Virus record (IMG/VR): IMGVR_UViG_3300044998_000504 | Coordinates: 1-40,867 of that record | Direction: 5' to 3' (one strand) | Source: a virus | DNA length: 40,867 nt | Shown: positions 1 through 9,739 of the stretch, in pieces | Position numbering within the stretch: position 1 is the first letter of the stretch | Layout of the letters: the number at the start of each line of letters is the position of its first letter | Made by a program: the position numbers and the translations under genes | Notes under the pieces: model-generated | What the model saw: the letters and a program-made list of their open reading frames with translations, nothing else | Databases searched by the model: none | Told to the model about the DNA's origin: nothing

Positions 1-2
1 AG

Positions 3-3000
3 TTTGCTGACTATGGCCGCGCACTAGGTGCAGGCATTGCGGGCGTCGGGTCGATGGTTTCGGGCGCGGGTGAGTACATTGCGCGTAGGCTGGCTGGGAA
101 AGGCGAGACACCTTTCGAGCAAGGCGCTGCAGACCTCGCGCAGACGTTTGCGCGCGGTCGTCGTGCTTCTGCCGAGACGGCGCAGGAATTTGTGTCTTCG
201 ATGTCGCCCGAAGCGCAGGCCCGTATGGCGCGCGAATGGACGACCCTCGATCCAAACAAGACGATCTGGCAAGGGGATGTAGGCGAGTTCATCTCTTCGC
301 TCTCCCTGCAGGCGGCGCAAGCGATTCCGCCGTCAGTTGCGACACTCCTTCCCGTAGTTGTTGCCTTCCGTGCCGGTATGGCACCCGGTGCCTTGGTTTA
401 TCTCGGCGCGTCAGAGGCGTTGATGTCGCTTGGCAGCATCGCCGCCAACATCGCTGATGAGATCGAGAAGGCTCCTGAGCAGGAGCTTATGGAGGCCCCC
501 CGCTACCGTGAACTGCGTACCCAGCTTGGTGATGCTGCGGCTCGCCAGCAGCTCATTCGGGAAGCGCAGGGCTACGCACCGGTGGTAGGTGGCGCGGTTG
601 TCGGTCTGATCAGCCGTACGACTGGCAAGTTCCTCGAGCCTGTGTTCACGAAGGGTGGCGGCATCGGTAAGCGGTTCGCGACCGGCTTTGCCGCTGAAGC
701 CCCGCAGGAAAGTAGTCAGTCAGGGGCCGAGCAGATCGCCCAGAACATTGCCGCCCAGATTTACGACAACGGCCGGGTCTGGAACGAAGGCGTTCTGGAG
801 TCGATGGTGCAGGGGGGTGCGGTCGGAGGCCTGATCGGTGGCGGCGTAGGCGCTGCGTTCGGTCGACGGGGGAGCGACCCCCTACCTATGCCACCCCCCG
901 CCCCCAGCGCCTCTCCAGAGCCGCCTGCGGACGTTCCAGAGGACATCCGGGCGGCTCTGAAAGCCAGTGAGGAGGCGTCCAAAGCCGAGGCCGAGCTTCG
1001 GCCCACCCGGTTCGACCCCTACACCGGACAGGGGGAACTGTTCCCTCCGACCGGGCAAGAGTCCGTTCTGGGCGAGGCGGTCCGGTTCCCGGAACCCTCG
1101 CCCCCGCCACCTCCGCCGCCTCCGGGCATGCTTCAAAGGACTCTCGATCTGGCTCCGTCCGAGGTCCAGCCTACCCGGTTTAACCCCTATACCGGGCAGG
1201 GGGAGATGTTCCCTGCCCCCGGACAAGAATCCGTTCTCGGAGAAGCGGTTCCATTTCCTGAGCCGACCTCGGAGCAGGCCAAAGCCAACGAAGCAGAGTG
1301 GTATCCGTATAGCGCGGAAGTGCCGGTTACGACGGAAGAGGCGATGATGCTCCCCGTCCCCGGTCCTCGCGCCAAAAATCGCGCGGAACGGCTTCGGTAT
1401 CGCGCGCTGCAGAAGCGTCAGAACGAGCTTCTGGGCGAGCAGCAGGAACGCGCAGAACTCACGAAGGGCATGGTGCGGGATGAGGCGCAGCTTGACCTGT
1501 TCGAGCCTGAGCCCGGAGTCGGCTCTTCAACCGAAATGATCCGCACCGGCGTGCGCGGAGTCGGGCGGCGGGAGCTGCTCGGGTTCGAGACTGTGGCGTA
1601 CGACGAAGGCGGGCGGCCTATTGCGCGCGTATTGAATCCTTCGGCAGAGGAAGCCAACGCCGTTGCAGACAAGTTTGCAGAACGGTACCCCGAAGCTTCT
1701 GTTCGCGTGGAGCGCCGCTACGGCCAGCGTGACGTGGAGGAGTCTTTTACTCCGATCACTCGCCAGACATTTGCCGGCGAAGAGCCGTCTGCAGAGCCGC
1801 TTGCTGATATCGAAGCGCAGTTGGAAGACATGCAGCGCCCCGACAGCCAACGCAAGGGCGTGTACCTCTCGCGAGCCAACATCGAGTCGCTTCGCCGTTC
1901 CGGCATGTTTGAACGTGTGCGTGGTGTTGGCGTGCCATTGCCTAATTTTGATGGCAAAGGCGGAGTGGTCTACGCAAAGGATGCCGAGACTGCTAAAGAG
2001 CTACTTGAGCTGCGCAAATCTCTTCCTCCGGAAGGTATGGAGCAGCTGCTCGGGTATATCACTGGTGCAGGCATCGAGAAACCGCTCGGCAGCGATATTG
2101 TCGTTCAGCAGCGTGACTCCAAAGATCGCGTAGTCCGTGAGTCGCTGGTAGCCACTCCTGAACAAGCCGAGCGGCTTCGGAAAGAGTTCACGACCGGTGA
2201 TCGTACCGGCGTCGTGCTCTCGCTTCGCGACGCAATGCGTCGTCGTGCTTCCTTGGTCGCTCGCGACAAGCGCGCAGCAGATGAGGCCAAAAGCCGTCGT
2301 CAGACGACTGAAGCGGTGCGCACTGCGGTGGAGGAGGAGCTTGGCGGCGGGACTGAAGCCGATACTGCAGAGCGTACTGCCGGACGTTTGACGACGGTGA
2401 CGCCGGAAGGCGCAGCCACAAAGTTGCTGAGCTATGCCGAGATTCGGCGCAACCAGTCTCGTGAAGCGCAAATCGACGGATTCGATCTGCCGAAAAACCG
2501 CAAGTTCGCCAACGACACGCTTAACGAGCGTTACGCATACCTGTGGGATAAGTACGTCACAGCGCAGACCCGTGCTGCTATGGCGCAGACTGCTGAGGCA
2601 AAGCGGGAAGCCGATGATGCCGCTGAAGCTGCACGTCAGCAGCTCGTTGCGTTCATGAAGCTCAACCCCAGCACTACGCCGGAAGAGAAAATCGTGCGGG
2701 TTGCGCGGCGTGTCAGCCCCGAGACTGTTGCGCGCGTCGAGCGCACTCAACGGGAATTGAGCGATCGCGTAGAGCCGTTTCGCGCCTTGCCGCCCATTCC
2801 GGACGACTTGACGTTTGACAGCATCTCCAAGCTTGAAGGTGATGAGCTGGACGCCATGTTCGTGCGCGCCGCTAACCAGCTGGCGGGCATGTTCAAAGCG
2901 AGGCCTAAAAAAGACGACAATACACTCGGCGACGAAGCAGTTCCTTTTGACGGAGATGAAGGCACTGTATTCCGAGTCAAGGGCCGTACTGCAGATGAGC

Positions 3001-6000
3001 TCATCGAAGCGATGGGCAAAAACGACTCCTCGAAGCGCAAGCTGATTAACCGCCTTCGCGTATTGCTAGCAGCTCGCAAATACGGGACAGCAAAAGGTAT
3101 CGGGCTTACTCGTATGGCAGATGCGCTCAAGCTGCGCCGCTTGCGTAGTCGTAGCGGCAAAGGGCTTGCTCAGGGCGCAGTGTTCGATACGAACGTTTTG
3201 TCGGCGGTCAAGGAATCTCAGAGGCTTTCAGAGTCCAGCGTTGAAACGCGTGCAGAAACTGCACGGCAAATTGCAGAAGCAAAACAACGTGCAGCCACAC
3301 TAGCTGACGAACTTGAAGCGCTGTACAGGCGTATGTCAGATCGGACAAACCCGGTGTTTGAGTCGATCCGCACAGAAACGAAAAACGGTAAGCTGACTGA
3401 CACTGCCAAAGATTTTCTTTACGCTCGTTGGTATCTCGCCGCGTTCACGCAGTACCTTCGTGCTTTGTCGAAGTTGCAAGGACTATCTATCGACTTTCGT
3501 AACGCACTAAAAATTGCCAACAAGACTGCTGAAAATCTTGGCAAGTTGAGTCCGCAAAATCTGGTCAGCGAGCTAGCAACGCTTGGTCGCACTGAAGAAC
3601 GTGAAGCTACCATTTCTGCTGCGCGTACTGATCCCACAGTTCTCGGCTCGCTCAGGGTGCCTGAGACTCGCGCCAAAATCACCAAAGCGCAGATACAAAA
3701 AGTCAAGCGCGCAGCAACTATCGATCAGCAACTTCGTAACAACAGTCTGTACGAGAATGAGATCGCGCCTTTCATGCGGGCGCTTGTCGAGTACGTCATG
3801 TCTGACGGTACGTCACGCGTGAAGCGTGGCGCGGTATATGTTGGCGGCCCGACAAAGGCTATGGCAGTGCGCGCCAGTCTTGCTTTGGAAAAGATGAAAG
3901 CCTCTGGAGACTCTGCTGCGTGGAGGTCGCTGTCGCAGTGGTTCAGTGAAATGGGGTTCAAGCGCACCGATGAAGGTGGTTTTAGCCTGTCTGAAAACGG
4001 AGCGCTTCCAACTGAGGTTCTGCTGCTTCGCCGGTTTAATCGCCGGTTTGGCGAACGCAACACAGATGTGGATATTCCGGACGTTTTGCGGCAAGAGCGC
4101 GAAGGATCGAAGCAAGCGATAATGGCGCAGTACCTCAAGGACATGAAGTCTGCGATCAAGTACCGTGATCAGTTTGACAAATTTCAGATCACTGACGCAG
4201 CACTTGAACGTATCGCCACGATGCAGTTGCGCAATGACGCAGCTGCAAAACTGCGTGAGCAGATCACTCGTCACGGTGCTTCGGTTGCAGACATTGTCGT
4301 TGCCGAAGAGCGGTTTTTTGCAGCGCTTGAAGACGCTGGGCTTGCAATGCCGATTAACGACGCGCTCAAACGTTGGAAAGTTTTCATGCCGGACGGCACG
4401 AAAACAATCCGTCCGATCGGTCCGCGCATCCTCGCCAAGAAAATCTCCAAGTCTGATGGCATCAAAGCCATGCTTGAGATGTACCGCGAGCGCATGTTGC
4501 CCAGTGAAGATTTGGCAAAGTACAAGCCGTTTAAGGATCTTGTCGAAGCAAAGAGGCGGCAAGTTCGTGAAAACAAGCCTAACCGTTCTGCTGAGACTCG
4601 CCGTCAAAACAAGCTAATTGCTGAGTTTGAGCGGGCGAAAAATCGCGCTAACGACGGGCTGTTCTATCTTGAGGAAGGCGGTACTTGGGAACAGTACGCC
4701 GAAGCAGGGCGCAACTTTTCCACGCTCATGGATGAAGCCGAAGGCCTTACAGACCTAAACTCGGCGCTGATTGCTTTGTGGCGCGGACTTCCGAGCAACT
4801 CGGGATTCGCTCAAGTTGCCCAGCGGATACTTGACCTGAACATGCAGGTTGACGTGTCGTGGGATTACGGCAAGCCGCTCGGCGACCCGGCAAAGCTGGA
4901 GAAGGTCCCGCTCGGCAAGTTCCTCACCGGGCAGCGGATGCGGATCGTGTTGAACCGTGCCTACTTCGACGCGCTGCGCACTCAGTCTGGACTCGATGCC
5001 GCAAACCAGCGTATTGCACACGTCGTTCTTCACGAAGCCGTACATGCCGCTACGACTGGCGCGATGCTCGACAGCCGTGAGGTCAGGTTCCTGATGCGCG
5101 GGCTCTTGCAGGCTGCGCGGGCAGAACTTAGGAATCAGGGCGACCGCAAGTGGTACGGTCTTGAGAACGAGTTCGAGTTCGTTTCAGAAGCGTTTACGAA
5201 CCCAGAGTTTCAACAGAAGCTTGCTGAAATCAAGATCGATGCCACCAAGACCATGTGGCAGCGGTTTATTGATTTTGTTCGCCGTATTATCGGAATGCCG
5301 GATACGCCGAAGATCGAGAACCTTCTGGACGCGGTCTTGATGACTACGGACATGCTTTTCAAAGGTGTCGACGTCACGAACCGCGATATTCCGCAGTTGC
5401 CGATGCTCGACGCTGGCACGCGGAACAAAATTAACGATGTCTTTACGCGTCTGCAACAGACAAAAGAAGTTCGTGATCGGCTCCGCGCACGCGTAAATGA
5501 GTCAGCCGACAGCGCATCGACAGGTGTGTTGGCGGTCATGACTATGGAGCAAATCCGCGATTTCTTTGGTCGGTACTTCCAGCGGGACGGTGATACCCCG
5601 GTAATCCGCAACCCGCTCAACGAGTACATCCGTGCGTTCTCTGAACGCAATGCGATGAATTCTGAGTTGATGGAAGACGCTGACCGGTATTCTCGGGATT
5701 GGACAAAGCTATCGGAGACCAAACCCGAAGCTGCTGCCGAGATGGCTTCCATCATGCAAGAGTCGACGATTGCGCAGGCACATCCAGACCTGCCGATCGA
5801 TCATGTCGACAATGAGCATCTGGAGCTTGATGAAGCCAAAGCGAAGCATGCAGAGCTGAAGCGGCGGTTCGAAGCGCTAGATCTTGAAGCGCAAACGTTG
5901 TACAAAAAGGTTCGTGACTTTTACCGCACGTCGCTGAAGCGTGAGATTGCGCTTCAGACGCTCAACGCTATTCGTGCAATTGTCGTCAACACTGAAGGCG

Positions 6001-8471
6001 GTCTGTCACAGAAAGAGTTCGACGCCAAGTACAACGAACAGTCGGTGCTAGAACTCAAGCTGAATACGAAGAAAGGTCTACGTAACGAGTTTTCGGAAGA
6101 AATTCTGACTGACGCTGAGATCAGCACGATCGTAAAACTTGCAGCGATTCCGGGGCAGTACCGTGGTCCGTACTTCCCGTTGTCGCGTTTCGGAGATTAC
6201 TCAGTTTACGCAGAGCGCGAAATATCGCGTCGCAGCTTTGCCGACAAAAAAGCTGCGCGCGAATACCGTAATAGCGTGCTGGCTAGCGATCCGACCCTTG
6301 AAGCAGTAATCGAAGGCGATACGACGGTAGTCGTTACTGAGAAAGAGTACCAACTCCACGAGACACGTACTGCAGCCGAGCAGGCTAAAAAGGAGTTAGA
6401 AGAACGGTACGGTGTGCCTGTAATCGTCCGTCTTCGCTCTGATTTTGTCTCTCGCGAAGATGTAATTTCTGGCGACGCTAGCCTAGCGACGCTGTTGAGC
6501 AAGCTTCAAGGTAACAAAGCGGCGCAAGCTGCGATCAAGCATTTTTATCTTCGTTCACTTGCAGAGGGGTCTTTCCGCAAGCACGAGATCAAGCGTAAAA
6601 AACGCCGTGGCACTAACCCGCAGGATCAGCACCGCGCGTTTGCAAGCTACTCAAAAGCGTCTGCGTACTACACGGCGCAGCTCAAACACGGCTGGCGGAT
6701 GGCTGAAGCTCGCGCGCAAATGAAGCGGATGGTCCGTGAGCACACGGATGAATCCGAGATTTCAGCAGTTCGCATGGGCCAGATCGTCCGCGAGATCAGT
6801 CTTCGCGACGACGCTACGGCAGATCCTACAGAGTTCACAAAGTTCGTTCAGCGCGGCACGTCTTTGGCGCACTTCATGCTCCTGACTTCGCCGTCCTACT
6901 GGCTCATCAATGCGTCACAGCCGTACCTCGTCACTCTGCCGTGGTTGGGGGCTCGGGCCGGTTACGGAAAAGCTGCTGCGGCACTTGCGAACGCGCAAAA
7001 GCTGATCGCGTCGCCGCTCTTGACTGAAGCTGTGAACTCGTGGGGTGGTGTAAAGGCGCTGATCAACAAGGTTGCTGCAGAAGACGCGTTCAGCGTACTT
7101 GATCAAGTCAAGAAGCACATCAAGGAACGCGGCGGCAAGATGGCCCCTGATTACCTCGACATGCTTCAACAGCTGCAGCGGCAGTCGATCATCGACTTGT
7201 CGTTTGTTGCTGAGCTGCGCGAAATGGCTAAAGGCACAGCTAACAAGCGCATGTCTAGGGTAATGGACGCCTCTCGCATCATGGCGCACTTGACTGAGGT
7301 CAACAATCGCATCGTCTCAGCAATTGCGGCTTACGATGTTGCGCGTACGACAAATCTCGATCACAAAAAGTCGGTCGAGTTTGCCAAGCAGGCCGTTTCG
7401 CTCACGCAATTCAACTACTCAGGTGCCAACAAGCCGCGGCTGTTCCAGCAGACCGGGCCGCTCGGTTCACTGGGACCTCTGCTGTTCCAGTTCATGCAGT
7501 ACCCGCAGCACATGTACGCGCTGATGGTCAGCGAGTTTTTGAGGGCGGTACGGACTGGTGGGCTGTCTCGTCAAATGGCCATAGAGACATTGGCGGGCCT
7601 ATTCATAACGCACTTAGCTGTTGCAGGAGCTATCGGAGTCACGCTGCAGCCGATCAAGTGGGCGCTCGGGCTCATGTTCGCTGCGTTTAACGACGATGAC
7701 GACCGCTGGCAGGATGTGCTTTCGGGTGAGACTTACGACAAGACGTTCCGTGAAATGGCAGCGGAGTTGTTCGGCACGGATGGTGGGCTGCTGCTCTCTA
7801 AAGGCATCCCTGCCGCGCTTGGTGCTGATGTATCAGACCGCATGTCTCTGGGCACGCTTTATTTCATCGACCTCAAACCGGAGACGGCAAATACATTCCT
7901 TGGGTCTCTTGCCATATCTTTCGGCGGTCCGCTGGTGGGCATTGGGTCGAATGCGTATACGGCTATTAGCGACTTCGGTAAAGGCGAGTGGTGGCGCGGA
8001 GTCGAGCGCATCATGCCCAAAATGGTGAAAGACTTCATGCAAGTCAAACGGTTTGCCGATGAAGGGCTGGTTTCAAACTATGGAGCCACGCTTATCGAAG
8101 AGAGCGATATCAGTCCAGGAGCCCTTTTCCTCAAATCGCTGGGGTTCCAGCCGACTTCGATCAACGAAATGTACGCTGCACGCTCGGCGATCGAAACTCG
8201 CAAGATGACTGATGAAGAGGCTGTCGCTTTGCTGCGTCGTATGTTTGTAAAAGCTAAGACTCCAGAAGAGCGTCAAGAAGTGCGCGAGATGATACTCGAG
8301 CATAACCAGCGCATGCGTCGCACGGGCGGCATCCCGATCACGTACGCTGACTTGATGCGCAGCCGCGCCAATGCCATGACTCGCGATCGTAATATTGCGC
8401 GGTATGGTGCGGACCTGCGTGGGTCTAAGGTACGCTATGCCGAAGAAGCAGAACCTTACGCAGTGGAGTGA
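3..8471 (+). CDS. Giant polyvalent virion-type protein with HExxH motif (5' partial)
   Basis: The frame is open from base 3, 17 codons before the first visible ATG at 54, so the N-terminus lies outside the window; 2,822 residues are visible. Numbered from ATG 54, it has Gly/Ala-rich hydrophobic stretches at about 95-140 and 175-270, Pro-rich linkers near 275-300 and 345-360, and two copies of a roughly 32-residue unit beginning PTRF[D/N]PYTGQGE at 317 and 373. A zinc-metalloprotease-like HEAVH lies at 1660-1664. Long charged helical stretches follow, then a motif QFNYSGANKPRLFQ near 2450 and a hydrophobic segment near 2510-2545. Giant proteins of this kind in short-tailed phages are usually internal virion proteins ejected with the DNA, often fused to enzymes. 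The place at the end of the virion block fits. Protease activity is inferred from the short motif only. Confidence 0.85.
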   Translation, partial: FADYGRALGAGIAGVGSMVSGAGEYIARRLAGKGETPFEQGAADLAQTFARGRRASAETAQEFVSSMSPEAQARMAREWTTLDPNKTIWQGDVGEFISSLSLQAAQAIPPSVATLLPVVVAFRAGMAPGALVYLGASEALMSLGSIAANIADEIEKAPEQELMEAPRYRELRTQLGDAAARQQLIREAQGYAPVVGGAVVGLISRTTGKFLEPVFTKGGGIGKRFATGFAAEAPQESSQSGAEQIAQNIAAQIYDNGRVWNEGVLESMVQGGAVGGLIGGGVGAAFGRRGSDPLPMPPPAPSASPEPPADVPEDIRAALKASEEASKAEAELRPTRFDPYTGQGELFPPTGQESVLGEAVRFPEPSPPPPPPPPGMLQRTLDLAPSEVQPTRFNPYTGQGEMFPAPGQESVLGEAVPFPEPTSEQAKANEAEWYPYSAEVPVTTEEAMMLPVPGPRAKNRAERLRYRALQKRQNELLGEQQERAELTKGMVRDEAQLDLFEPEPGVGSSTEMIRTGVRGVGRRELLGFETVAYDEGGRPIARVLNPSAEEANAVADKFAERYPEASVRVERRYGQRDVEESFTPITRQTFAGEEPSAEPLADIEAQLEDMQRPDSQRKGVYLSRANIESLRRSGMFERVRGVGVPLPNFDGKGGVVYAKDAETAKELLELRKSLPPEGMEQLLGYITGAGIEKPLGSDIVVQQRDSKDRVVRESLVATPEQAERLRKEFTTGDRTGVVLSLRDAMRRRASLVARDKRAADEAKSRRQTTEAVRTAVEEELGGGTEADTAERTAGRLTTVTPEGAATKLLSYAEIRRNQSREAQIDGFDLPKNRKFANDTLNERYAYLWDKYVTAQTRAAMAQTAEAKREADDAAEAARQQLVAFMKLNPSTTPEEKIVRVARRVSPETVARVERTQRELSDRVEPFRALPPIPDDLTFDSISKLEGDELDAMFVRAANQLAGMFKARPKKDDNTLGDEAVPFDGDEGTVFRVKGRTADELIEAMGKNDSSKRKLINRLRVLLAARKYGTAKGIGLTRMADALKLRRLRSRSGKGLAQGAVFDTNVLSAVKESQRLSESSVETRAETARQIAEAKQRAATLADELEALYRRMSDRTNPVFESIRTETKNGKLTDTAKDFLYARWYLAAFTQYLRALSKLQGLSIDFRNALKIANKTAENLGKLSPQNLVSELATLGRTEEREATISAARTDPTVLGSLRVPETRAKITKAQIQKVKRAATIDQQLRNNSLYENEIAPFMRALVEYVMSDGTSRVKRGAVYVGGPTKAMAVRASLALEKMKASGDSAAWRSLSQWFSEMGFKRTDEGGFSLSENGALPTEVLLLRRFNRRFGERNTDVDIPDVLRQEREGSKQAIMAQYLKDMKSAIKYRDQFDKFQITDAALERIATMQLRNDAAAKLREQITRHGASVADIVVAEERFFAALEDAGLAMPINDALKRWKVFMPDGTKTIRPIGPRILAKKISKSDGIKAMLEMYRERMLPSEDLAKYKPFKDLVEAKRRQVRENKPNRSAETRRQNKLIAEFERAKNRANDGLFYLEEGGTWEQYAEAGRNFSTLMDEAEGLTDLNSALIALWRGLPSNSGFAQVAQRILDLNMQVDVSWDYGKPLGDPAKLEKVPLGKFLTGQRMRIVLNRAYFDALRTQSGLDAANQRIAHVVLHEAVHAATTGAMLDSREVRFLMRGLLQAARAELRNQGDRKWYGLENEFEFVSEAFTNPEFQQKLAEIKIDATKTMWQRFIDFVRRIIGMPDTPKIENLLDAVLMTTDMLFKGVDVTNRDIPQLPMLDAGTRNKINDVFTRLQQTKEVRDRLRARVNESADSASTGVLAVMTMEQIRDFFGRYFQRDGDTPVIRNPLNEYIRAFSERNAMNSELMEDADRYSRDWTKLSETKPEAAAEMASIMQESTIAQAHPDLPIDHVDNEHLELDEAKAKHAELKRRFEALDLEAQTLYKKVRDFYRTSLKREIALQTLNAIRAIVVNTEGGLSQKEFDAKYNEQSVLELKLNTKKGLRNEFSEEILTDAEISTIVKLAAIPGQYRGPYFPLSRFGDYSVYAEREISRRSFADKKAAREYRNSVLASDPTLEAVIEGDTTVVVTEKEYQLHETRTAAEQAKKELEERYGVPVIVRLRSDFVSREDVISGDASLATLLSKLQGNKAAQAAIKHFYLRSLAEGSFRKHEIKRKKRRGTNPQDQHRAFASYSKASAYYTAQLKHGWRMAEARAQMKRMVREHTDESEISAVRMGQIVREISLRDDATADPTEFTKFVQRGTSLAHFMLLTSPSYWLINASQPYLVTLPWLGARAGYGKAAAALANAQKLIASPLLTEAVNSWGGVKALINKVAAEDAFSVLDQVKKHIKERGGKMAPDYLDMLQQLQRQSIIDLSFVAELREMAKGTANKRMSRVMDASRIMAHLTEVNNRIVSAIAAYDVARTTNLDHKKSVEFAKQAVSLTQFNYSGANKPRLFQQTGPLGSLGPLLFQFMQYPQHMYALMVSEFLRAVRTGGLSRQMAIETLAGLFITHLAVAGAIGVTLQPIKWALGLMFAAFNDDDDRWQDVLSGETYDKTFREMAAELFGTDGGLLLSKGIPAALGADVSDRMSLGTLYFIDLKPETANTFLGSLAISFGGPLVGIGSNAYTAISDFGKGEWWRGVERIMPKMVKDFMQVKRFADEGLVSNYGATLIEESDISPGALFLKSLGFQPTSINEMYAARSAIETRKMTDEEAVALLRRMFVKAKTPEERQEVREMILEHNQRMRRTGGIPITYADLMRSRANAMTRDRNIARYGADLRGSKVRYAEEAEPYAVE

Positions 8472-8473
8472 CC

Positions 8474-8674
8474 GTGACCAAACCAGCTACGGTGCAGCTG
8501 TGGCGCTGCCGAAATAACGAAGGTAACGTGGTGGTGTTTGTGGAGCATGTGCAAGCGCGAATGTTTGTAGAAGCGAATCCAGAGTACAGCGAACCAGAGA
8601 CAGTCGAATGCACTATTCCAGAGTGGGAAGCGTTCTTGCAGCTACCGCTGCACTCTACGGCCCCCTTGCACTAG
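8474..8674 (+). CDS. Small hypothetical protein after the giant gene
   Basis: A 66-residue acidic protein of unknown function. A GTG at 8474 is preceded by GGAG five bases upstream, inside the end of the giant gene; a GTG at 8468 overlapping that gene's TGA is the alternative start. It contains no recognisable domain; the middle (NVVVFVEHVQARMF) could form a small beta-alpha unit. Its last 67 bases overlap the start of the next gene in another frame. Translational coupling to the giant gene is likely. Confidence 0.55.
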   Translation: MTKPATVQLWRCRNNEGNVVVFVEHVQARMFVEANPEYSEPETVECTIPEWEAFLQLPLHSTAPLH

Positions 8675-9003
8675 CGCAACAACCGTGCGTATCTGCGTCT
8701 GACGAAGTTTGCTTGTCGTGGGCTGCGCCGACGCAAAATACCGACAATTCGCCAATCGACATCCCGATCACTTATCGTGTGTACAGGGCTGGAACCACTC
8801 CAACGTTGCTGCTCACAACTCAGGCTTTGCGTGCGAAACTCGTCCTGCAGCCCAGTGGTAACCAGTGCTATTTTGTGACGGCAAACACGATTCGTGGTGA
8901 ATCTGCACCAAGTAATCAAGCGTGTAAGTTTATCCGTCCGAGGGCACCTACTGACGGTGCAATCGAGGCCCCAAGTGATGGTGCAATCGAAGATAGGAGG
9001 TAG
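8608..9003 (+). CDS. Secreted fibronectin-III-like protein with DGAIE tail
   Basis: A 131-residue protein. It begins with a clear Sec-type signal peptide: short basic start, hydrophobic core and a probable signal peptidase I site after ALA (residues about 21-23). A compact beta domain follows, with the pattern of a fibronectin type III fold (CLSWAAP near the start, TYRVYRAG, then CYFVTA and a following ESAPSN). The C-terminus has two tandem copies of AP[T/S]DGAIE. The next gene has the same fold type and ends in the same tag. The start lies 67 bases inside the preceding gene and its ribosome binding site is weak. A phage protein that leaves the cytoplasm and carries a surface-type fold could act at the envelope or be a virion decoration; this is inference. 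Confidence 0.6.
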   Translation: MHYSRVGSVLAATAALYGPLALAQQPCVSASDEVCLSWAAPTQNTDNSPIDIPITYRVYRAGTTPTLLLTTQALRAKLVLQPSGNQCYFVTANTIRGESAPSNQACKFIRPRAPTDGAIEAPSDGAIEDRR

Positions 9004-9005
9004 AT

Positions 9006-9332
9006 ATGGCACGAATAAAGGAAATTGTGGTGCGGTTCCGCCCATCGACATCCCCCGATGTCGTGGCGTATCGGTTCCGCGTACGTGGGGCAAACACCGT
9101 AGCGGCGTACGACACGCCATACAATGACGTGGCCGTCCGCGCTCCTGACGCTGACGGATATGTCCGCTACCCCACTGCCAACATTCCGCAATTCGACGGG
9201 CTCGAAGGGCGGTATGATGTGCATGTCACGGCAGTCGATGGACGTGGCAACGAGTCGGACTTTCTGGAGATCGACAATCAAACTTTCGATCTGTCCCCTC
9301 CGGAAGCGCCGACGGATGGGGCAATCGAATAA
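9006..9332 (+). CDS. Fibronectin-III-like small protein with APTDGAIE C-terminus
   Basis: A 108-residue protein with a strong ribosome binding site (AGGAGG five bases before the ATG). It has no signal peptide. The sequence looks like a single fibronectin type III-like beta sandwich (AYRFRVRG, then GYVRYPTA, then YDVHVTAVDGRGNES), a fold common in tail and capsid decoration proteins. It ends exactly with APTDGAIE, the octapeptide found twice at the end of the upstream protein, which suggests duplication or a shared docking tag. It starts two bases after the upstream stop. A virion accessory role is likely but not shown. Confidence 0.65.
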   Translation: MARIKEIVVRFRPSTSPDVVAYRFRVRGANTVAAYDTPYNDVAVRAPDADGYVRYPTANIPQFDGLEGRYDVHVTAVDGRGNESDFLEIDNQTFDLSPPEAPTDGAIE

Positions 9333-9375
9333 GGCGTTTCCTCAAACGTGTTTGGAACTGGCTTAGGAGCATTTT

Positions 9376-9495
9376 ATGATTGAATTTGCAGTGGGTGTTG
9401 TTGTTGGTGCGGTCGGGCATGCTTACGTTCTGCCGCTGATCCAGAAGATTTACGCACTCGTGAAGGAGAAATTCAGTGGCAAGCCCAACGCGTGA
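9376..9495 (+). CDS. 39-residue membrane protein
   Basis: GGAG seven bases before an ATG starts a 39-codon frame: MIEFAVGVVVGAVGHAYVLP, then a helical basic tail ending KEKFSGKPNA. The first 20 residues form one hydrophobic membrane-spanning segment and the tail is basic, as in tiny phage membrane proteins and pinholin-like proteins. The last 20 bases overlap the start of the HNH gene. Its place at the end of the virion block would suit a lysis role, but no endolysin is visible nearby, so the function is open. Confidence 0.6.
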   Translation: MIEFAVGVVVGAVGHAYVLPLIQKIYALVKEKFSGKPNA

Positions 9496-9739
9496 GTCGA
9501 CGCGCGAGTACTACGAGCGCTACCACGCAAGCCCCGAAGCCCGCCGTGAGCGCTCGATGCGCAATCAGGCGCGGCGGGAGATGGAAAAGAAGGGGCTTGT
9601 CCGCAAGGGCGACGGTAAAGACGTCGACCACAAGAAGCCGCTATCCCGTGGCGGCAACAACTCGAAAGACAATCTCAGGGTTCTGTCTCGGGCTGAGAAT
9701 CGGGGCTATCGTCGGGACGCAAAAAATCGTCCGATATGA
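9476..9739 (+). CDS. HNH endonuclease
   Basis: An 87-residue basic protein beginning at a GTG with AAGGAG seven bases upstream. The C-terminal half has the HNH pattern: DVDHKKPLSRGG (residues about 49-60) with the catalytic-type DH, then NNSKDNLRVLSRAENRG supplying the two Asn. There is no CxxC zinc pair. Small HNH proteins in phages act as DNA nickases, often with terminase during packaging; here the terminase is far away on the map. The 3' end overlaps the convergent primase gene by 65 bases. Confidence 0.82.
   Translation: MASPTRESTREYYERYHASPEARRERSMRNQARREMEKKGLVRKGDGKDVDHKKPLSRGGNNSKDNLRVLSRAENRGYRRDAKNRPI

Noticed and set aside
9333-9375. A terminator or promoter between the Fn3-like gene and the 39-residue gene
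   Set aside because: No stem-loop with T run or promoter boxes can be seen in these 43 bases.
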